From the NCBI GenBank assembly GCA_029310945.1, contig JARJFC010000028.1, positions 18,987 through 51,380 of the forward strand: 32,394 nucleotides of DNA. Direction: 5' to 3'. This document shows, in pieces, positions 1-7,852 of the stretch (its first letter is position 1; every line of letters begins with the position of its first letter). Made by a program: the position numbers and the translations under genes. A model generated the notes under the pieces. It was given only the letters and a program-made list of their open reading frames with translations, was not told where the DNA came from and did no database searches. This DNA is from Leptospira sp. 96542 (lineage in GTDB: Bacteria; Spirochaetota; Leptospiria; Leptospirales; Leptospiraceae).

Positions 1-278
1 GACCATATCAGTTTACACTAGGTTATTACCAACTTTGGGCCACCAAATCACCAGAAATCCGAATCAACAGAGAATTTAATGAATATGGTGGTTATAAAAC
101 TTCCACCTATATGGGTATGGAATATAATTTTAATATTCGTTATAATGTGACTTCTGATTTTCAAATTATTTTTAGGTCTGGTTATTTCGTGGCAGGAGAT
201 GCTTTGTTTGTTTTACTTGATTCTAAATATGGAAGGGTGATGAGAGAAGCCTTTGTTGTGTTTGAACATAGATTTTAA
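1..278 (+). CDS. C-terminal part of an outer-membrane beta-barrel protein (partial)
   Basis: An open frame enters from the left edge in frame 3 and stops at TAA 276-278, giving about 91 residues with no start in the window. The residues alternate aromatic/polar and hydrophobic as in beta-strands, and the chain ends in His-Arg-Phe. A terminal Phe is the usual signature of an outer-membrane barrel recognised by the BAM machinery. A segment reading GYFVAGDAL and the preceding strand pattern resemble alginate-export-type (AlgE-like) barrels, but this assignment is tentative. It could be any large transport barrel. Confidence 0.6.
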   Translation, partial: PYQFTLGYYQLWATKSPEIRINREFNEYGGYKTSTYMGMEYNFNIRYNVTSDFQIIFRSGYFVAGDALFVLLDSKYGRVMREAFVVFEHRF

Positions 279-331
279 TGGATGATTCTGAAATTTTAAA
301 AAAAGAAAAGGATTCTCTTAAGTAAATAAGT

Positions 332-742
332 ATGTTAAAAGTTGTAGATCAAATTCTAATTAACACTCCGATAGAAAGGGTGTGGGAAATCCTCACCAAT
401 CCAGAATTCATTAAAGAATGGGATGATATTCCTGAAAATTATTCTGGTGGACCATTAAAATTGAATGGTGTTATAGAATGGGAAGGCCATGCCAAGATGG
501 TTGTGACAGAATATGAGGAACTTAAAACTTTAAAACTTAATTTATATTTGCCAAAAGTAGAATTGGATCCATCCAATTATGATGTTAATTATAAGTATAC
601 TTTGTCAACAAATGGAGATACGATTCTCCATTTTGAAATTGGAGATTTTTCTCCATTACCCAATCCTCAGGACTACTACGAGAGTACAGTGGAATGGTTA
701 AATACAGCGAAAGCAAAAATTAAAGAATTGGCAGAAAGTTAA
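332..742 (+). CDS. SRPBCC/AHSA1-like domain protein
   Basis: The 136-residue protein has the START/Bet v1-like pattern of the SRPBCC superfamily. It opens with a short strand (VVDQILINTP), then the helix IERVWEILTNPEFIKEWD typical of AHSA1-type proteins, several strands, and a long C-terminal helix (YYESTVEWLNTAKAKIKELAES). These folds bind hydrophobic ligands or act as small stress or co-chaperone modules; the ligand cannot be read from the sequence. There is no signal peptide, so it is probably cytoplasmic. It starts 54 bases after the barrel gene and converges on recR with a 22-base gap. No good Shine-Dalgarno lies close to the ATG. Confidence 0.75.
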   Translation: MLKVVDQILINTPIERVWEILTNPEFIKEWDDIPENYSGGPLKLNGVIEWEGHAKMVVTEYEELKTLKLNLYLPKVELDPSNYDVNYKYTLSTNGDTILHFEIGDFSPLPNPQDYYESTVEWLNTAKAKIKELAES

Positions 743-764
743 AACTCTATTCGCATAATATTAG

Positions 765-1373
765 TTAAAGTGTTAGCCTAGACTTGATTGCCTTACCCAA
801 AGTATATTGGTCGGAATATTCCAAAGTTCCACCAATGGTGATCCCATGAGCAATCCTTGTGATTTTAACTTCCATAGGTTTGATAAGAGAAAAAATATAT
901 GAGGCAGTTGCATCCCCTTCGAGGGTTGGGTTTGTTGCAATCAAAACTTCTGTGATTTGGTTATCCGACAATCGTTCTACTAGTTGTCTGATTCTAAGTT
1001 GTTCAGGACCAATTCCATCCAGAGGTGAAATAGCTCCATTTAACACATGATACTTGCCGTGGTATTCTTTTGTGTTTTCGATAAAAAATATATCCTCAGG
1101 CTGTTCAACTACACAAAGAATTTTTGTTTCTCTTTTTTCCGAAGTACAAATATTACAAATTGGATCTTCGGTCAAACCACCGCAGATTTCACAAAATCCA
1201 AGTTTCGTTTTTGCATCTTCTATTGATTGTACCCAAGCAGAAAACTGAGACGGTTCCATTCGCAAAATATGGAATCCAATGCGTGTAGCACTCTTTTTAC
1301 CAATACCAGGCAAACTAGAAAAAGATTGAATGAGTTTTTGGAATTGAGGATCAGACAGAGCCCATTCCTCCAT
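765..1373 (-). CDS. recR: Recombination mediator RecR
   Basis: This 202-residue protein matches RecR in length and order. A helix-hairpin-helix ([23 protein letters not shown]) is followed by a four-cysteine zinc finger (CEICGG...ICNIC) and a Toprim domain beginning [13 protein letters not shown]. The run [19 protein letters not shown] is typical of the family. RecR works with RecO, or RecFO, to load RecA onto SSB-coated single-stranded gaps. The ATG overlaps the 3' end of the ybaB-like gene by 23 bases, so the two are probably translationally coupled. It is the last gene of the dnaX-ybaB-recR operon. A slightly later start is possible because the first five residues are not conserved. Confidence 0.96.
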   Translation of the reverse strand: MEEWALSDPQFQKLIQSFSSLPGIGKKSATRIGFHILRMEPSQFSAWVQSIEDAKTKLGFCEICGGLTEDPICNICTSEKRETKILCVVEQPEDIFFIENTKEYHGKYHVLNGAISPLDGIGPEQLRIRQLVERLSDNQITEVLIATNPTLEGDATASYIFSLIKPMEVKITRIAHGITIGGTLEYSDQYTLGKAIKSRLTL

Positions 1374-1722
1374 CCTTCTGCATTTGGTTTAAAATTCCTT
1401 CAAAATCGGCGGGATTAAAACCCATCACATTTTTCACTTCATGACTCATGGCTTCTTTTGCTTTTCTTTGCACTTCGTTCGTAGCAGAAAGGATAAGGTC
1501 TTCTAACATTTTTTTATCATCCGCATTGAACATAATGGGATTGATATTGAGATTGGTGATGGTTCCATCTGCAGTCGCTGTTACTTCGACCATACCGGCT
1601 CCAGCTGAAGCAACAACACGAATGGTGGCCAAACGTTTTTGTAATTCTTCTTGTTTTTCTTTGAGGTTGCCAAATTGCGAGAAAGCTTCACGCACTTGTT
1701 TCATTTGTTCAAATAAACCCAT
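1351..1722 (-). CDS. YbaB/EbfC-family nucleoid-associated protein
   Basis: The 123-residue protein starts [32 protein letters not shown], an N-terminal coiled-coil helix typical of YbaB/EbfC. A sheet follows ([25 protein letters not shown]), then a C-terminal helix with repeated Met ([11 protein letters not shown]). Family members form tweezer-like dimers that bind DNA, and in Borrelia EbfC is a nucleoid protein. Position between dnaX and recR is the classic bacterial arrangement and strongly supports the call. It lies 15 bases after dnaX and overlaps recR by 23 bases. Confidence 0.94.
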   Translation of the reverse strand: MGLFEQMKQVREAFSQFGNLKEKQEELQKRLATIRVVASAGAGMVEVTATADGTITNLNINPIMFNADDKKMLEDLILSATNEVQRKAKEAMSHEVKNVMGFNPADFEGILNQMQKDGGMGSV

Positions 1723-1737
1723 ATAAACTCCCGCTTA

Positions 1738-3123
1738 TTATGATAAATTTTTAAACTGATTGGGATCCACTTCAACACCAGAAAAATTTTCTTTCAATAG
1801 CCGTTCCACATCTGCAGGTGAATCTTTCTTTTGGACGTTTGTTTTGTCCGGCTGAGATTTCTCCTGCGTTGTGCTTGGATTCGGGTTTGAAGGTGAGATT
1901 TCTTTTTTTGAATCGAGCTGTGGTGCTAAATCTGGCATATGAGAAACATCAGCTTGCACAAGTTTTGTGAGCTCTGTGATTTTGGAAAGTAGCCCTGATA
2001 TACTTGGTTTTTCGCGATCCAAAATGAGTTTCCGGAATTGGATTTCCAAATATACTTTCATTTCATAAGAACTTCTAAGTTTCATAAGATGCAGTTTTTC
2101 GTGGATCGAAAAAATGCGCTCTGCAAGTAAAACCAATACTTCCCTATCCAATTCGCGGTAGGTTTGTTTGAGTTTCAATAAATCTTCTTGGGGTATGTTT
2201 ATGGATTCTCGATCTGCCAAATTATCTTTGATGAGAAGGAGCGAATTTAAAAATTCGATGAAATCCCAAATGAATTTTGAGAGATCAATGCCAGCTTGGA
2301 ATAGGTTTTCCAAAGTTTCAAAAATACCAGCGGCCTTGGAAGAATCGAGTAGTTGGTCGAGGAAATCTTGAAAGGTTTCAATTCCATGATACCCAATCAT
2401 CTTTCGAAGTTTAGCGCCAGTTAGATTCCCATCTGTAAAAATTACAGCTTGTTCCATGAAGGAAAGGGTGTCTCGAACAGAGCCGTCTCCTTTTTTCGCG
2501 ATCCAAAAAAGACCTTCTGAATCATATTTTAAATTTTCTTTGGTACAGAGAGTTTCGATGTAATTTTGTAGAACAGTTACTGGAACCTTTCTGAAATGAA
2601 AATCTTGGCAACGAGACAAAATGGTCTCTGGGATTTTATGATATTCTGTTGTGGCTAAAATAAAAACAACATGAGCTGGTGGTTCTTCCAAAGTTTTAAG
2701 GAGAGCATTGAAGGCAGCCCCACTTAACATATGAACCTCATCCAGAATGTACACTCTGTACTTTCCACCCATAGCATTGAATTTTACATTTTCGCGAAGT
2801 TCGCGGATATTATCCACACCACTGTTGGATGCAGCATCAATTTCAAAAACATCGTTTGAATTACCTTTTGTAATCTCCGTACAAGATGTACATTCGTTGC
2901 AGGGCTCTACACCATCGGGACGTTCACAATTCAAACGTTTAGCTAAGATCCGAGCAATGGTTGTTTTTCCAACACCCCTGGGTCCGATGAATATATAGGC
3001 ATGTCCAATTTTTTTTGATTTGAATGCATTTTGTAAAGACCCAACCGCCAAATCTTGGTAGATGACATCCTTAAAAAATTGAGGTCTGTATTTTCGGAAG
3101 AGTACTTGGTGATTTTCGATCAT
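1738..3123 (-). CDS. dnaX: DNA polymerase III subunit gamma/tau
   Basis: About 461 residues. The clamp-loader AAA+ ATPase begins [17 protein letters not shown]. Walker A is GPRGVGKTT, followed by a four-cysteine zinc module ([18 protein letters not shown]), Walker B DEVHML, and the arginine-finger SRC motif (SRCQDFHFR). Domain III runs to about residue 370, then a Ser/Pro/Lys-rich linker and a short tail. It is shorter than E. coli tau (643 residues), so the DnaB/alpha-binding domains are reduced or absent. I chose ATG 3123 (MIENHQVL) because it matches the family's usual start; a GTG at 3132 in the same frame adds three residues. First gene of the operon with ybaB and recR. Confidence 0.95.
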   Translation of the reverse strand: MIENHQVLFRKYRPQFFKDVIYQDLAVGSLQNAFKSKKIGHAYIFIGPRGVGKTTIARILAKRLNCERPDGVEPCNECTSCTEITKGNSNDVFEIDAASNSGVDNIRELRENVKFNAMGGKYRVYILDEVHMLSGAAFNALLKTLEEPPAHVVFILATTEYHKIPETILSRCQDFHFRKVPVTVLQNYIETLCTKENLKYDSEGLFWIAKKGDGSVRDTLSFMEQAVIFTDGNLTGAKLRKMIGYHGIETFQDFLDQLLDSSKAAGIFETLENLFQAGIDLSKFIWDFIEFLNSLLLIKDNLADRESINIPQEDLLKLKQTYRELDREVLVLLAERIFSIHEKLHLMKLRSSYEMKVYLEIQFRKLILDREKPSISGLLSKITELTKLVQADVSHMPDLAPQLDSKKEISPSNPNPSTTQEKSQPDKTNVQKKDSPADVERLLKENFSGVEVDPNQFKNLS

Positions 3124-3216
3124 AGAGGTCACTAGGATAATCCGAAAGGAAACGGATTTTTTACTTACACTTTGATCTTGATTTTGTGAACGGTGGAGGC
3201 AAGCGAAATAAATCGT

Positions 3217-3257
3217 AACCCAGGTGTAATTTCTTTTGGTTCCTTTACACCTGGGTT
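3217..3257 (-). terminator. Hairpin downstream of the alkene reductase gene
   Basis: A perfect 13-bp inverted repeat (AACCCAGGTGTAA, 3217-3229, with its complement at 3245-3257) encloses a 15-base loop. It lies directly after the stop of the reductase gene. On the minus strand the tail after the stem is only weakly T-rich (TTACGATTTATTT). On the plus strand the stem runs into TTTTT. It could therefore act in both directions and insulate dnaX from the reductase gene. Confidence 0.65.
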
Positions 3258-3264
3258 TTTACTC

Positions 3265-4422
3265 TTACAGAGAGGATCTTGTTTTTTTTAAAGTTTCGTA
3301 ATCAGTGTAACCTATGTGGGTTCCGCCATAGAATGTTTCTCTCTTCGCTTCACTATAAGGACCATTGTTTGCAATTCGTTCTGGTAAATCTGGGTTTGCA
3401 ATGAACATCCTTCCGAAAGAGATAGCATCTGCTTTGTCGTTTTTAATCCACTCAGCGGCTTCTTCTGGTGAGAATTCCCCATTCACAATGAGAGCCCCGT
3501 CAAATGCCTTTCGCATGGATGAAACAATTTGGTTGCCTTCTTCCAGCTTGTCAGCGTTGCCTGCATGCCCACTCGGTCGTACAACATGGAGGTAGGCAAG
3601 TCCCCTGCCCGAGAGTGATTTGGCAGCTTCCGTATACAATGCATGAGGATTACTATCAAAACTTCCACCAGGACCACCGATGGGCGTGAGGCGTACTCCA
3701 ATCCTCGACGCTGGGATCACTTCTACTAACGCATCCAAAACTTCATTTAATAGGCGTAATCTGTTTTGAATTGAACCACCATATTCATCGTTCCTTTTGT
3801 TTACAGAATCGCGCATGAATTGGTCGATTAGATACCCGTTGGCAGCGTGGAATTCAATTCCATCAAACCCAGCTTTCTTTGCGGAGAGCGCAGCGTGTTT
3901 GTAATCGGCAATGATTTGTTTGATTTCTTCCTTAGTGAGCTCGTGAGCTTCTGGGTGAGGAACAAGTGGTCCATTGGGATGGTAATTTCCGACAAAGGCC
4001 ATCCCTTCTGGTTTCCATGCGCTTGCGGAAACGGGTGCTTTTCCTTCAGGTTGGAATGTGTTGTGGGAGATTGCACCCACATGCCAAAGTTGATTAAAGA
4101 TATGGCCGCCTGCATTGTGAATGGCATCGGTCACTACCTTCCAATTTTCAATTTGGCTTTCCGAAAAGATTCCTGGTGTCCAGGCATAACCTTGGCCTTG
4201 CGGGCTGATTTGTGTGGCCTCAGAAATGATAAGTCCAGCTGAGGCACGTTGTGCATAGTAGAGAGCATGCAATGGGGTTTGGTTGTGTCCTTCTTTGGTA
4301 GAGCGCGACCTTGTGAGTGGCGCCATAAAGATCCGGTTGGGCAAATTCAGATCTCCAATTTGGATGGGATTGAATAGTTCTTCATTTTGGATTTTGTTCA
4401 TTGTGGTTGCATTTGTTGTCAT
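3265..4422 (-). CDS. nemA: Old yellow enzyme family alkene reductase (NemA-like)
   Basis: The 385-residue protein is an FMN-dependent TIM-barrel ene-reductase. Visible motifs are the N-terminal FNPIQIGDLNLPNRIFMAPLTR, the substrate-binding pair in EFHAANGYLIDQF (His and Asn three apart), NRLRLLNEV, and the late FMN-phosphate segment SFGRMFIANPDLPERI. E. coli NemA and relatives reduce electrophiles such as N-ethylmaleimide, quinones and activated alkenes using NADPH. The chosen ATG has an AAAGG Shine-Dalgarno 9 bases upstream. A candidate promoter TTGACC-N16-TAATAG (4479 to 4452, minus strand) has an operator inside its spacer. The divergent TetR gene is the expected repressor. Confidence 0.92.
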   Translation of the reverse strand: MTTNATTMNKIQNEELFNPIQIGDLNLPNRIFMAPLTRSRSTKEGHNQTPLHALYYAQRASAGLIISEATQISPQGQGYAWTPGIFSESQIENWKVVTDAIHNAGGHIFNQLWHVGAISHNTFQPEGKAPVSASAWKPEGMAFVGNYHPNGPLVPHPEAHELTKEEIKQIIADYKHAALSAKKAGFDGIEFHAANGYLIDQFMRDSVNKRNDEYGGSIQNRLRLLNEVLDALVEVIPASRIGVRLTPIGGPGGSFDSNPHALYTEAAKSLSGRGLAYLHVVRPSGHAGNADKLEEGNQIVSSMRKAFDGALIVNGEFSPEEAAEWIKNDKADAISFGRMFIANPDLPERIANNGPYSEAKRETFYGGTHIGYTDYETLKKTRSSL

Positions 4423-4455
4423 TGTTCTTGACCTTTTGGTTGGTATGGTTACTAT

Positions 4456-4470
4456 TAGACCAGTCGTCTA
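4456..4470. promoter_or_regulatory. Operator 1 for the NemR-like TetR repressor
   Basis: A 15-base imperfect palindrome, TAGACCAGTCGTCTA, with perfect 5-base arms. It lies between the candidate -35 (TTGACC, 4479 to 4474) and -10 (TAATAG, 4457 to 4452) of the reductase promoter on the minus strand, so bound repressor would block polymerase. Read on the other strand it differs from operator 2 at only two central positions. Confidence 0.7.
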
Positions 4471-4488
4471 GTTGGTCAAGATTTTTTA

Positions 4489-4503
4489 TAGACGATCGGT
4501 CTA
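4489..4503. promoter_or_regulatory. Operator 2 for the NemR-like TetR repressor
   Basis: A second 15-base palindrome, TAGACGATCGGTCTA, with the same arms as operator 1 in inverted orientation. The centres are 33 bases apart, about three helical turns, so both sites face the same side of DNA. It ends 20 bases before the TetR start codon, which fits autoregulation. Confidence 0.7.
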
Positions 4504-4523
4504 ATTTCGTGCAGGGTAACAAA

Positions 4524-5132
4524 ATGAAAGATGAGGCGATGAGTACAAAGGAACAAATTCTAAATAGCGCCCAAACCATCATCAACGGGAAGGGTTTTTC
4601 GGCGGTTGGATTGAAAGAGATCCTGACTGCGGCCAATGTTCCCAAAGGTTCGTTTTATCACTATTTTCCTTCAAAAGAGAATTTTGGAGAGTGCTTACTC
4701 CAAAGGTATTTCACCAATTATTTAGAAGACATCGATCTTTCTTTACAAAACCCAAACCTTACAGGGGCGGATTTGGTGTTAGGGTATTTTAAACGTTGGC
4801 AATCCCGACAATTGGCAAAGGATTCTGAAAACAATTGTTTGGCTGTCAAATTGGCTGCCGAAGTTTCTGATTTATCAGAACCCATGCGCTTGGCATTGGA
4901 CGCAGGTACGAAAGGAATCATCAAACGTCTTGGACAAATGATCCAAAGGGGAATGAGAGATGGGACTGTGAAATCCGAAGAGACCCCCGAAGTGTTAGCA
5001 GAAAGACTCTACCAGCTTTGGTTAGGTGCTAGTTTGCTCATGAAAATTTCGAAAGAATCGGCTCCGCTAAAAAAAGCAATGGAATCCACTCTGCAGACTT
5101 TAGGTATGGAAAACCAAACATCTAAAAAATAA
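4524..5132 (+). CDS. nemR: TetR/AcrR family regulator, NemR-like
   Basis: A 202-residue TetR-family repressor. The N-terminal helix-turn-helix is TKEQILNSAQTIINGKGFSAVGLKEIL..GSFYHYFPSKENF (about residues 8-54). The C-terminal ligand domain carries NNCLAVKLAAEVSDLSEPMRLAL, close to the NemR/AcuR pattern. The Cys there is residue 105 from this start, next to the position of the redox-sensing Cys106 of E. coli NemR, which responds to HOCl and electrophiles. The upstream extension to 4401 is rejected because it runs through the divergent promoter and operators. An AGGG sits 8 bases before ATG 4524. It faces the nemA-like gene and probably represses both genes. Confidence 0.88.
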   Translation: MKDEAMSTKEQILNSAQTIINGKGFSAVGLKEILTAANVPKGSFYHYFPSKENFGECLLQRYFTNYLEDIDLSLQNPNLTGADLVLGYFKRWQSRQLAKDSENNCLAVKLAAEVSDLSEPMRLALDAGTKGIIKRLGQMIQRGMRDGTVKSEETPEVLAERLYQLWLGASLLMKISKESAPLKKAMESTLQTLGMENQTSKK

Positions 5133-5176
5133 GACAAATGCCAATGACTGGGGATTTTTAAAAGGGATCAACCTTT

Positions 5177-5260
<84 letters not shown>

Positions 5261-5305
5261 AATGGTTTCTATGAACTTCCATAAAAAGAAATGCTCAAAA
5301 GAATT

Positions 5306-5746
5306 CTACCTTTTCTCTTTGAAAAAACTAAGAAATTCTGATTTTATCTCTGTTTTTGGAACCAATCGGCATTTTGGAAAATGATTGAGAAGGTAAATGG
5401 ATTCGGGTGCGTAGGAGGAAATCCCCTCCCCTCGTTTTGCTGGCACAAAATAAATCACTTCTGGGATTTTTACGCGGATGATGGCGCCTGCACAAAGCAA
5501 ACAAGGTTCAAGTGCTGTTATTAAAATCTCTTCCGATAAGTATCGTTCCTTTTTTATAGCCAAAGCAGCTTCGATGGCCAAAATTTCACTGTGTTTTGTT
5601 GGATTTAACGATTGTTCAACGAAATTAAAGGAAGAAGTGATGATCTGGAAATCTTTGGTTAGGATTTCCGTGTAGGAAGGAATTTCATTTGGATTTTGCG
5701 AAACTTGGTTTGCCCAACGTGTTTGGAAGCCTTCCAAAAAATCCAC
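5306..5746 (-). CDS. tadA: tRNA-specific adenosine deaminase TadA
   Basis: A 146-residue zinc-dependent deaminase. It has the zinc/catalytic motif HSE (residues 52-54; HAE in most homologues, so Ser replaces Ala) and PCLLCAG (Cys82 and Cys85). A C-terminal segment ending SIYLLNHFPKC is typical of TadA rather than cytidine deaminases. TadA converts A34 to inosine in tRNA-Arg(ACG). The start is GTG 5746, which aligns with the usual N-terminus. It lies 4 bases after the 3' end of a tRNA-Arg(ACG) gene on the same strand, so no separate leader exists and any Shine-Dalgarno would lie within the tRNA. Guanine or other nucleobase deaminases are less likely alternatives. Confidence 0.88.
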   Translation of the reverse strand: MDFLEGFQTRWANQVSQNPNEIPSYTEILTKDFQIITSSFNFVEQSLNPTKHSEILAIEAALAIKKERYLSEEILITALEPCLLCAGAIIRVKIPEVIYFVPAKRGEGISSYAPESIYLLNHFPKCRLVPKTEIKSEFLSFFKEKR

Positions 5747-5750
5747 GAAG

Positions 5751-5824
5751 CGCGCCCAAGAGGATTTGAACCTCTAACCTTCTGATCCGTAGTCAGATAC
5801 TCTATCCAGTTGAGCTATGGGCGC
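5751..5824 (-). tRNA. tRNA-Arg (anticodon ACG)
   Basis: A 74-base class I tRNA on the minus strand. The acceptor GCGCCCA pairs with TGGGCGC, the D-loop region is AGCTCAACTGGATAGAG, the anticodon arm CTGACTACGGATCAG presents ACG, and the T-arm is AGAGGTTCAAATCCTCT. The discriminator is G at 5751 and no CCA is encoded, so the 3' end would be made by RNase Z and CCA-adding enzyme. ACG is the substrate of TadA, whose gene follows after 4 bases. The first 51 bases are also read as the end of the preceding membrane-protein ORF. Confidence 0.96.
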
Positions 5825-6205
5825 GATTAAACCTAAAAGGTTCTTAACCCAGTCTGAAAGAACGGGTATATCTATGGTTTTTTTCAGTCGGATAGAGTAA
5901 ATCAAAAATCCCGATAGGGAGAGATAAAGTAATACGAAAAGAAAATGCAAGATGGCAGCTATGTACAATCCCAAAAAAGGAAGGGAACTTAAAATTTGAG
6001 CCGCTGCCAGACCAAATAAAAACAAACAAGAATTAACTGCGGAGTGCAAACAAACGGAAACTGCCTGCGGGTTTTTGCGATTCCAAGTGTAAATCGGAAC
6101 CCAAGAGAAATAAAGGGGCAAAGCCGCAAAAATGAGCTTGGCGTCATTTTTTTCCAAAAATGAGAGTAGGGGTTTTAGCCTTTCTTTGAATTCGGAAATG
6201 TTCAT
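5774..6205 (-). CDS. Small integral membrane protein whose stop codon lies inside tRNA-Arg
   Basis: From ATG 6205 (MNISEFKERLKPLL) the frame encodes 143 residues with about three hydrophobic spans: AKLIFAALPLYFSWVPIY, the SVCLHSAVNSCLFLFGLAAAQ region, and SLPFLGLYIAAILHFLFVLLYL onward. A conserved-looking tail reads IDIPVLSDWVKNLL. The layout resembles small Tic20/DUF4870-type proteins, but I do not assign a family. The last 16 residues (APIAQLDRVSDYGSEG) are tRNA-Arg(ACG) sequence read as protein, and the TAG is inside the tRNA. The frame upstream of 6205 runs through the two tRNA-Ser genes and is rejected. The ATG lies 13 bases after tRNA-Ser(GCT). Confidence 0.6.
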   Translation of the reverse strand: MNISEFKERLKPLLSFLEKNDAKLIFAALPLYFSWVPIYTWNRKNPQAVSVCLHSAVNSCLFLFGLAAAQILSSLPFLGLYIAAILHFLFVLLYLSLSGFLIYSIRLKKTIDIPVLSDWVKNLLGLIAPIAQLDRVSDYGSEG

Positions 6206-6218
6206 GGGATTCACACAT

Positions 6219-6309
<91 letters not shown>

Positions 6310-6313
6310 TACT

Positions 6314-6397
<84 letters not shown>

Positions 6398-6467
6398 AGG
6401 AGTACCTATCCGTTATGTTAAATACGAGTGCGGTGTCAAATGAATATTCAAACAATGGACGAATCCG

Positions 6468-7604
6468 ATGAAAAAGATGCGATTGAAGATCGAAAAATGG
6501 GCTCATGGCGGATACACTCTCGTCCATTTTGAAGGCAAACCTATCTTTGTTTCGGGCGGAATTCCTGGGGAAGAGGTAGACATAACCCTTTCTAAGGAGG
6601 AAAAAAAGATCAGTTTTGGGATAGTTTCGGATGTGATCACTCCCTCTCCGTTACGAATTTCATCCGACTGTTCTTTGTTTGGTGATTGTGGTGGTTGCAG
6701 TTACCGCCATCTTCCGTATTCGGAAGAACTAAAGATCAAAACAAAATTACTCCACGAATTATTCCCTTTTTATAATAGGGAGATTCAAATCATTTCTGGT
6801 TCATCACATAAATATCGTAATAATGTACAATGGCAAACCGATGGAACTTCGATTGGATTTTTTGCACGGGATAGCCATATACTTTTGGAAGTTGAATCTT
6901 GCCCGAACCTACCTTTTGAGCTGCAACCAAAGAATGTTTTAAAAAAGGATATTCAAAAGTTACAGACAGAAAGAATCCAAGAAAATAGAAAGAATCCGAG
7001 AAAATTAGAATTTAGATTGGGAAAAGACGGAAAGGCGATCCTTTCGAACGAACCATCTTCTGTGTTAGTTTTTGGTCGAGAATATAAGATTCCTGAATAC
7101 GGGTTTTTCCAAATCAATTCTCATTTGATTGAACCATGGTTAACAGAAATAAAATTGATGTTAGGTGATGCTAAGTCTATTTTAGAACTTTTTTGTGGTG
7201 TAGGTGTGATTGGGTTGGCATTGGATCAGAAATTTGATTTATACTCAGGTTATGAAATTAACAAAACATCCATTCTCTGTGCAGAGTCGAATAAAAACAA
7301 AACGTCACAAAATCATTATCGTTTTACAGCAAAGGACTTATACAAAGATCCACTGCCGAAAAAAGACCTAAAACTAACAACTTGGATTGTAAACCCACCT
7401 CGTTCGGGTTTGAATGAATTGATCCTAAAACAAATGGAAGAAAATAAACCGAAATTGGTTTTGTATTCCAGTTGCAATGCACACACTCTACAGAGAGATT
7501 CTAAAACCATTCTAAAAATGGGGTTTGTCTTAGAGGAATTGAAACTTGTGGATTTTTTTCCGCGAACACAACACTACGAAGTGCTCGCGAAATTCAGCCG
7601 TTAA
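6468..7604 (+). CDS. TrmA/RlmD-family RNA (uracil-5-)-methyltransferase
   Basis: A 378-residue SAM-dependent RNA methyltransferase of the RumA/TrmA family. A short TRAM-like N-terminus (about 1-55) is followed by an iron-sulfur motif C-x5-C-x2-C (Cys68, Cys74, Cys77) with a fourth Cys in EVESCPNLP. The SAM-binding motif is ILELFCGVGVIGLAL, then WIVNPPRSG, and the catalytic-Cys block SSCNAHTLQRD (Cys336). These enzymes make 5-methyluridine in 23S rRNA or tRNA. Which uridine is modified cannot be decided here. It is shorter than E. coli RlmD (433). The start may be ATG 6477 instead. Its stop overlaps the convergent DUF2892 stop within TTAA. Confidence 0.9.
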   Translation: MKKMRLKIEKWAHGGYTLVHFEGKPIFVSGGIPGEEVDITLSKEEKKISFGIVSDVITPSPLRISSDCSLFGDCGGCSYRHLPYSEELKIKTKLLHELFPFYNREIQIISGSSHKYRNNVQWQTDGTSIGFFARDSHILLEVESCPNLPFELQPKNVLKKDIQKLQTERIQENRKNPRKLEFRLGKDGKAILSNEPSSVLVFGREYKIPEYGFFQINSHLIEPWLTEIKLMLGDAKSILELFCGVGVIGLALDQKFDLYSGYEINKTSILCAESNKNKTSQNHYRFTAKDLYKDPLPKKDLKLTTWIVNPPRSGLNELILKQMEENKPKLVLYSSCNAHTLQRDSKTILKMGFVLEELKLVDFFPRTQHYEVLAKFSR

Positions 7605-7807
7605 ACTTTTTCTTTTTTTGTGGAAATTTTAAAGGGAAGGTAGGCAGGGCAAAAGCCGACGGCAGAAGTGGCAATGAGAATTAGCCCTACCACAGCCAAA
7701 ATGAGAGCAGTGGTTCCAGAAACAACCCCCGCAAAGTACAGAATGCCCAAAATAACCCCCACCACCCCACGAACAACTCGATCATACAAACCCATATTGA
7801 TAAACAT
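7601..7807 (-). CDS. DUF2892 (YgaP-like) small membrane protein
   Basis: A 68-residue protein with the pattern MGLYDRVVRGVVGVILGILYF.. then a second hydrophobic span (TTALILAVVGLILIATSAVG) and FCPAYLPFKI at the end. This is the DUF2892 signature: a two-helix inner-membrane domain with a conserved Cys-Pro. In other bacteria the domain is attached to rhodanese proteins such as YgaP; here it stands alone, and its function is unknown. Translation could also begin four residues later at MGLYD. Confidence 0.85.
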   Translation of the reverse strand: MFINMGLYDRVVRGVVGVILGILYFAGVVSGTTALILAVVGLILIATSAVGFCPAYLPFKISTKKEKV

Positions 7808-7852
7808 AGAATCAACCTCTACCGCCAGTGGACGTCTGCTTTGATAGAAATC

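Noticed and set aside
2488..2500. A-rich run (GCG AAA AAA GGA on the minus strand) in dnaX as a possible frameshift site
   Set aside because: It lies within the AAA+ core, in the wrong phase for the A-AAA-AAG slippery heptamer and far from the usual position; the gene simply encodes a short single product.
3139..3162. Hairpin AATCCG/CGGATT followed by six T upstream of dnaX
   Set aside because: The T-run is on the plus strand, where no gene reads into it; on the minus strand it is only a short leader hairpin with no tail.
4401..4523. Upstream extension of the TetR gene
   Set aside because: It overlaps the start of the divergent reductase gene and runs through both operators and the promoter; homologous TetR proteins begin near MSTKEQIL.
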